Positions 61,115 through 64,000 of a stretch of 64,000 bases of DNA are shown here, piece by piece; position 1 is the stretch's first letter; each line of letters begins with the position of its first letter. Under the pieces are notes generated by a model, which saw nothing but the letters and a program-made list of their open reading frames with translations, was not told the DNA's origin and made no database searches. Source of the DNA: Flectobacillus major DSM 103. GTDB taxonomy: Bacteria; Bacteroidota; Bacteroidia; Cytophagales; Spirosomataceae. A program made the position numbers and the translations under genes. The stretch covers positions 152,926-216,925 of the forward strand of contig NZ_ATXY01000005.1 of NCBI RefSeq assembly GCF_000427405.1. The letters are read 5' to 3'.

Positions 61115-62314
61115 ATGAAAATTGCCATGTTAGGGTCTGGGTTTATTGCCCGTTTTTATGCAAGTTCTTTACATTCACAAAGACGAAAAGATTTTATTTA
61201 TAGCGTATATTCTCGCAATATTGATAAAGCCAAGCGTTTTGCCGATGACTTTCATTTACAGCACTTTACCGACAATATGGAAGAAGCCATTGGCCATCCT
61301 GAAGTAGATGTTGTACTCATTTCGTTGCCCAATCATTTACACGAAATTGCAGTAGAGCTTTGTGCCAAAGCTAAGAAGCACGTGCTTTGTACAAAACCTC
61401 TTGGCCGAACAGCCGCCGAGGCAGAACGAATGCTACATTTGGTAGAAGAAGCTGGAATCTTTGGAGGGTATCTCGAAGACCTATGTTATACTCCAAAATT
61501 CTTGAAGTCGCTGGTGAGTATACAACAAGGAAATATAGGTCGGGTGCTTTGGACTAAATCAAGGGAAACTCACCCTGGCCCTCATAGCGATTGGTTTTGG
61601 GACAAAGAAAAATCGGGTGGTGGAGCTATCATAGATTTGGCCTGTCATTGCGTAGAAATTGGTCGAAATTTTATTGGAAAAGACATCAAACCCGTAGAAG
61701 TAATGTGTTGGGCAGATACCCAAGTGCATCCTATAGAAGCCGAAGACCATGCCATAGGTTTGGTAAAATACGAAAATGGAGCAATCGGGCAGTTTGAAGT
61801 AAGTTGGAGCTTTAGGGGTGGTATGGATCTGCGTGATGAGGTAGTTGGTACTGAGGGTTCTATTTGGCTAAATAATTTTTTACGAACTGGCTTTGAGGTA
61901 TTTAGCACGGGTAATGGTGCAGGATATGTAGCCGAAAAAGCCGAAATAAACAAAGGTTGGTTATTTCCTGTAGGCGACGAAGCCCATGAGTTGGGCTATC
62001 CCAACATGTTTACAGATATGTTTGACGCTATCGAAAATCAACGCCAGCCTCAAGAAACTTTTTATGACGGCTATGTAGTAAATGCTATTTTGGATGCTGC
62101 CTTTGTATCGGCCAAAACCAAACAGTGGGAGGCCGTAAAATTACCAATCTGGCGAGGGTTAGTAGGGCAAACTCCTCCCTCGGTTTATAAAGAATACGAC
62201 GCCGACCATTGGCTTATCAAAGAAGAATTATTGCCTAATGGCGACAAAAAAGTGATTTTGAAGAAAAAAACTAATGGCGAGGTAATTGAAATCGAAACAC
62301 TTTCAAATTTGTGA
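61115..62314 (+). CDS. Gfo/Idh/MocA-family oxidoreductase
   Basis: A 399-aa NAD(P)-dependent dehydrogenase. The N-terminal Rossmann fold has [14 protein letters not shown] (about 7-20) and [31 protein letters not shown], where KPLG supplies the catalytic lysine region. The C-terminal alpha/beta domain has [19 protein letters not shown]. Substrates in this family are mostly sugars, inositols or their derivatives. The next gene starts 6 bp after its stop, and the third 23 bp later, forming an operon for oxidation and isomerisation of an unidentified polyol or sugar. Confidence 0.9.
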   Translation: MKIAMLGSGFIARFYASSLHSQRRKDFIYSVYSRNIDKAKRFADDFHLQHFTDNMEEAIGHPEVDVVLISLPNHLHEIAVELCAKAKKHVLCTKPLGRTAAEAERMLHLVEEAGIFGGYLEDLCYTPKFLKSLVSIQQGNIGRVLWTKSRETHPGPHSDWFWDKEKSGGGAIIDLACHCVEIGRNFIGKDIKPVEVMCWADTQVHPIEAEDHAIGLVKYENGAIGQFEVSWSFRGGMDLRDEVVGTEGSIWLNNFLRTGFEVFSTGNGAGYVAEKAEINKGWLFPVGDEAHELGYPNMFTDMFDAIENQRQPQETFYDGYVVNAILDAAFVSAKTKQWEAVKLPIWRGLVGQTPPSVYKEYDADHWLIKEELLPNGDKKVILKKKTNGEVIEIETLSNL

Positions 62315-62320
62315 TATATC

Positions 62321-63157
62321 ATGACAAAACCCACCTTGACCCCAGCACAAATAGAACAGTATCACTGCGATGGATACTTGATTCTAAGGCATTTCTTTCA
62401 GGCCGAAGAAGTGTCCAAACTCTATAATATTGCCATTGAGGATGAGGTAATTAGCAAAAATGCTATGAGTGTCAATGATAGCTCAGGCAAACGAAGCAAG
62501 CTTTCGTTATGGTACAAACCTGGCAATGACATTTATGGCTTACTAACAAGAAGTGAAAGCTTGGTAAAGGCGGTCAACTATTTGCTCGATGGCGATGCGG
62601 CTGTATGTCATTTTCATTCAAAGCTCATGCAAAAAGAACCAAAAGTAGGAGGGGCTTGGGAATGGCATCAAGATTACGGATATTGGTATAAAAACGAATT
62701 TATTTTACCCAATCAAATGATGTCTGTGATGGTGGCTATTACCCAAGCTAACCCCGAAAATGGTTGTTTGCAGGTTATCAAAGGCTCGCATAAAATGGGA
62801 CGGGTAGAGCATGGTTTTTCGGGCGAGCAGGTAGGGGCTTCTCAGCGATATGTTGACTTGGCACTAAAAACAATGGATTTGGTATATGTTGAACTAGAGG
62901 CGGGCGATGTACTTTTTTTCCATAGTAATTTATTACATCGCTCAGAAGCCAACCTTTCCGATAAAGCTCGGTGGTCATTAATTTCATGTTATAATCGAGC
63001 TTCTAATATTGGGTATAATGCCTCTACGGCTTCTATTTCAAGTATTACTCCTATCGACCTCGTTCCTGACGAAGCCCTACTTACTTGGCATACAGCAGGG
63101 CTCAGCGAAGAGGTAGCAGATTTTTTGGTAAAAGAAGCCGATATTGCCCTCAAATAA
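62321..63157 (+). CDS. Phytanoyl-CoA dioxygenase (PhyH)-family protein
   Basis: A 278-aa Fe(II)/2-oxoglutarate-dependent oxygenase. The metal triad is His116-x-Asp118 (WHQDYG) and His206 (LLHRSEAN), with Arg217 (KARWSL) as probable 2-oxoglutarate anchor. In bacterial sugar operons PhyH proteins hydroxylate or demethylate small molecules; here the substrate is unknown. It sits 6 bp after the Gfo/Idh gene and 23 bp before the isomerase, so the set acts on one pathway. Confidence 0.88.
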   Translation: MTKPTLTPAQIEQYHCDGYLILRHFFQAEEVSKLYNIAIEDEVISKNAMSVNDSSGKRSKLSLWYKPGNDIYGLLTRSESLVKAVNYLLDGDAAVCHFHSKLMQKEPKVGGAWEWHQDYGYWYKNEFILPNQMMSVMVAITQANPENGCLQVIKGSHKMGRVEHGFSGEQVGASQRYVDLALKTMDLVYVELEAGDVLFFHSNLLHRSEANLSDKARWSLISCYNRASNIGYNASTASISSITPIDLVPDEALLTWHTAGLSEEVADFLVKEADIALK

Positions 63158-63180
63158 ACAACTTCCTAATATTGCTATTT

Positions 63181-63990
63181 ATGGTGCCACAATTTTATGC
63201 TCCACTTTGGGGCAATACACTGCCCTTTGAGAGTTTTTGTAACAATGTAAAAAATGCAGGATACACAGGTGTAGAAATGCACTTACCTTTTGAACAACAA
63301 GAAAAGCGAAAAATCTTATCAATTTTGCATGATTTTGAACTTCAATTGATTGGACAATACTGGCAATCGCATGAAAAAAATATTGATGCCCACGCTACAA
63401 CTTTTGAGCAATATTTAAGGCATCTTATTGAAGCTCGTCCTATTTTTATTAATAGTCAAACAGGGAAAGACTATTTTACTTTTGAGCAAAATAAGCGTTT
63501 ATTCGATATTGCTCGTCGGTTAAGTCAAGAAACAGGTATTGCCATTATCCATGAAACGCATCGAGGAAAATGCCTTTTTGCTGCTCCTGTGGCTTATCAA
63601 TACCTCTCTAAAATACCTGATTTACGGATTTGCCTAGATATTTCGCACTGGTGCAATGTCCATGAATCTCTTTTAGCCGACCAGCAGGAATACACCGATT
63701 TGGCTATTGCTCATACGCATCATATTCATAGCCGAGTAGGACATCCAGAAGGGCCACAAGTCAATGACCCTAGAGCCCCCGAATGGTCTGAAACACTACA
63801 AGCTCATTTGTCTTGGTGGGACAAGGTTGTTGATATTCATCGAAAAAAAGGCACTCAACTCACTATTACCACCGAATTTGGGCCAGCCACTTATATGCCT
63901 GTATTGCCCTATACCCAAATGCCCGTAGCTAATCAGTGGGAAATCAATGTATATATGATGAACCTTCTCAAAGAAAGGTACAAAACATAA
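63181..63990 (+). CDS. Sugar phosphate isomerase/epimerase (xylose isomerase-like TIM barrel)
   Basis: A 269-aa cytoplasmic protein. The start is taken as ATG 63181; the frame extends upstream to 63085 but would overlap the PhyH gene with unlike sequence. TIM-barrel landmarks of the AP endonuclease-2/xylose isomerase-like family: NAGYTGVEMHLPFE, FINSQTGKDYFTFEQ, IIHETHRGKCLFA, LRICLDISHWCNVHES, THHIHSRVGHPEGPQVNDPRAPEW and TTEFGPATYMP, where His, Asp, His and Glu form the likely metal site. It is the last gene of the operon; the window ends 10 bp after its stop. Confidence 0.9.
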   Translation: MVPQFYAPLWGNTLPFESFCNNVKNAGYTGVEMHLPFEQQEKRKILSILHDFELQLIGQYWQSHEKNIDAHATTFEQYLRHLIEARPIFINSQTGKDYFTFEQNKRLFDIARRLSQETGIAIIHETHRGKCLFAAPVAYQYLSKIPDLRICLDISHWCNVHESLLADQQEYTDLAIAHTHHIHSRVGHPEGPQVNDPRAPEWSETLQAHLSWWDKVVDIHRKKGTQLTITTEFGPATYMPVLPYTQMPVANQWEINVYMMNLLKERYKT

Positions 63991-64000
63991 TATGTTTATA

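Noticed and set aside
1..64000. CRISPR arrays, IS elements, prophage genes, rRNA
   Set aside because: No regularly spaced direct repeats, transposase, integrase, phage structural genes or rRNA sequences were seen.

Overview
The window is bacterial and reads as a member of the Bacteroidota, most likely the Cytophagales (a Flectobacillus/Arcicella/Spirosoma-like organism; the genus is a guess). The support is three SusC/SusD pairs and two further TonB-dependent receptors, an ECF sigma/FecR pair, AT-rich DNA, Bacteroidota-type promoters (TTG, about 20 bp, TAnnTTTG), few Shine-Dalgarno sequences, and secreted glycoside hydrolases and a sulfatase. No phage, IS transposase, CRISPR array or rRNA was seen.

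Layout. 1-9 kb: hexuronate/glucuronoxylan use (mannonate dehydratase cut by the left edge, GH67 alpha-glucuronidase, a UxuB-like SDR, GH43), a TonB-dependent receptor and a secreted EEP-family protein. 9-12.4 kb: a PQQ dehydrogenase with a cytochrome c domain, divergent from a LysR regulator. 12.6-19.6 kb: ECF sigma, FecR anti-sigma, and SusC with an STN signalling domain plus SusD. 19.7-25.9 kb: MarR regulator and a TolC/adaptor/RND efflux operon, with matching operator clusters before the regulator and before the operon. 26-35.5 kb: SusCD, GH106-like glycosidase, arylsulfatase. 35.6-40.4 kb: a convergent second SusCD pair. 40.7-57.3 kb: a locus with sulfur signatures. 57.6-64 kb: GH127 beta-L-arabinofuranosidase, AraC regulator, and an oxidoreductase / PhyH dioxygenase / sugar isomerase operon.

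The most unusual part is about 26-57 kb. Two nearly identical SAM-I (S-box) riboswitches lie back to back at 42.1-42.6 kb. One reads left into a cysteine desulfurase. The other reads right into a cluster of secreted proteins (two TlpA-like thiol-redox paralogs, YceI, a DsbD-N-like domain protein, a di-haem peroxidase, a TonB receptor, a DUF4397 lipoprotein). A palindromic box, CTAT-N7-ATAGATT, sits 1-2 bp after the -7 element of four promoters: both riboswitch transcripts and both SusCD loci at 26 and 40 kb. Related boxes lie at 42.0, 42.86, 53.63, 53.81 and 54.67 kb. Several encoded proteins are almost free of sulfur: the 915-aa receptor has no Met or Cys after its initiator Met, mature YceI has none, and the 1064-aa SusC has three Met and no Cys. 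The same stretch holds a tRNA-Cys-like gene, a peroxiredoxin-like protein whose active-site CxxC has become NGYG, two unannotated small membrane proteins, a sterol-desaturase-family protein and a TauE/SafE anion transporter. I infer a sulfur-limitation regulon for scavenging sulfur (including sulfate esters, via the arylsulfatase) that also economises on sulfur in its own proteins. The substrate and the trans-acting regulator are not visible here.
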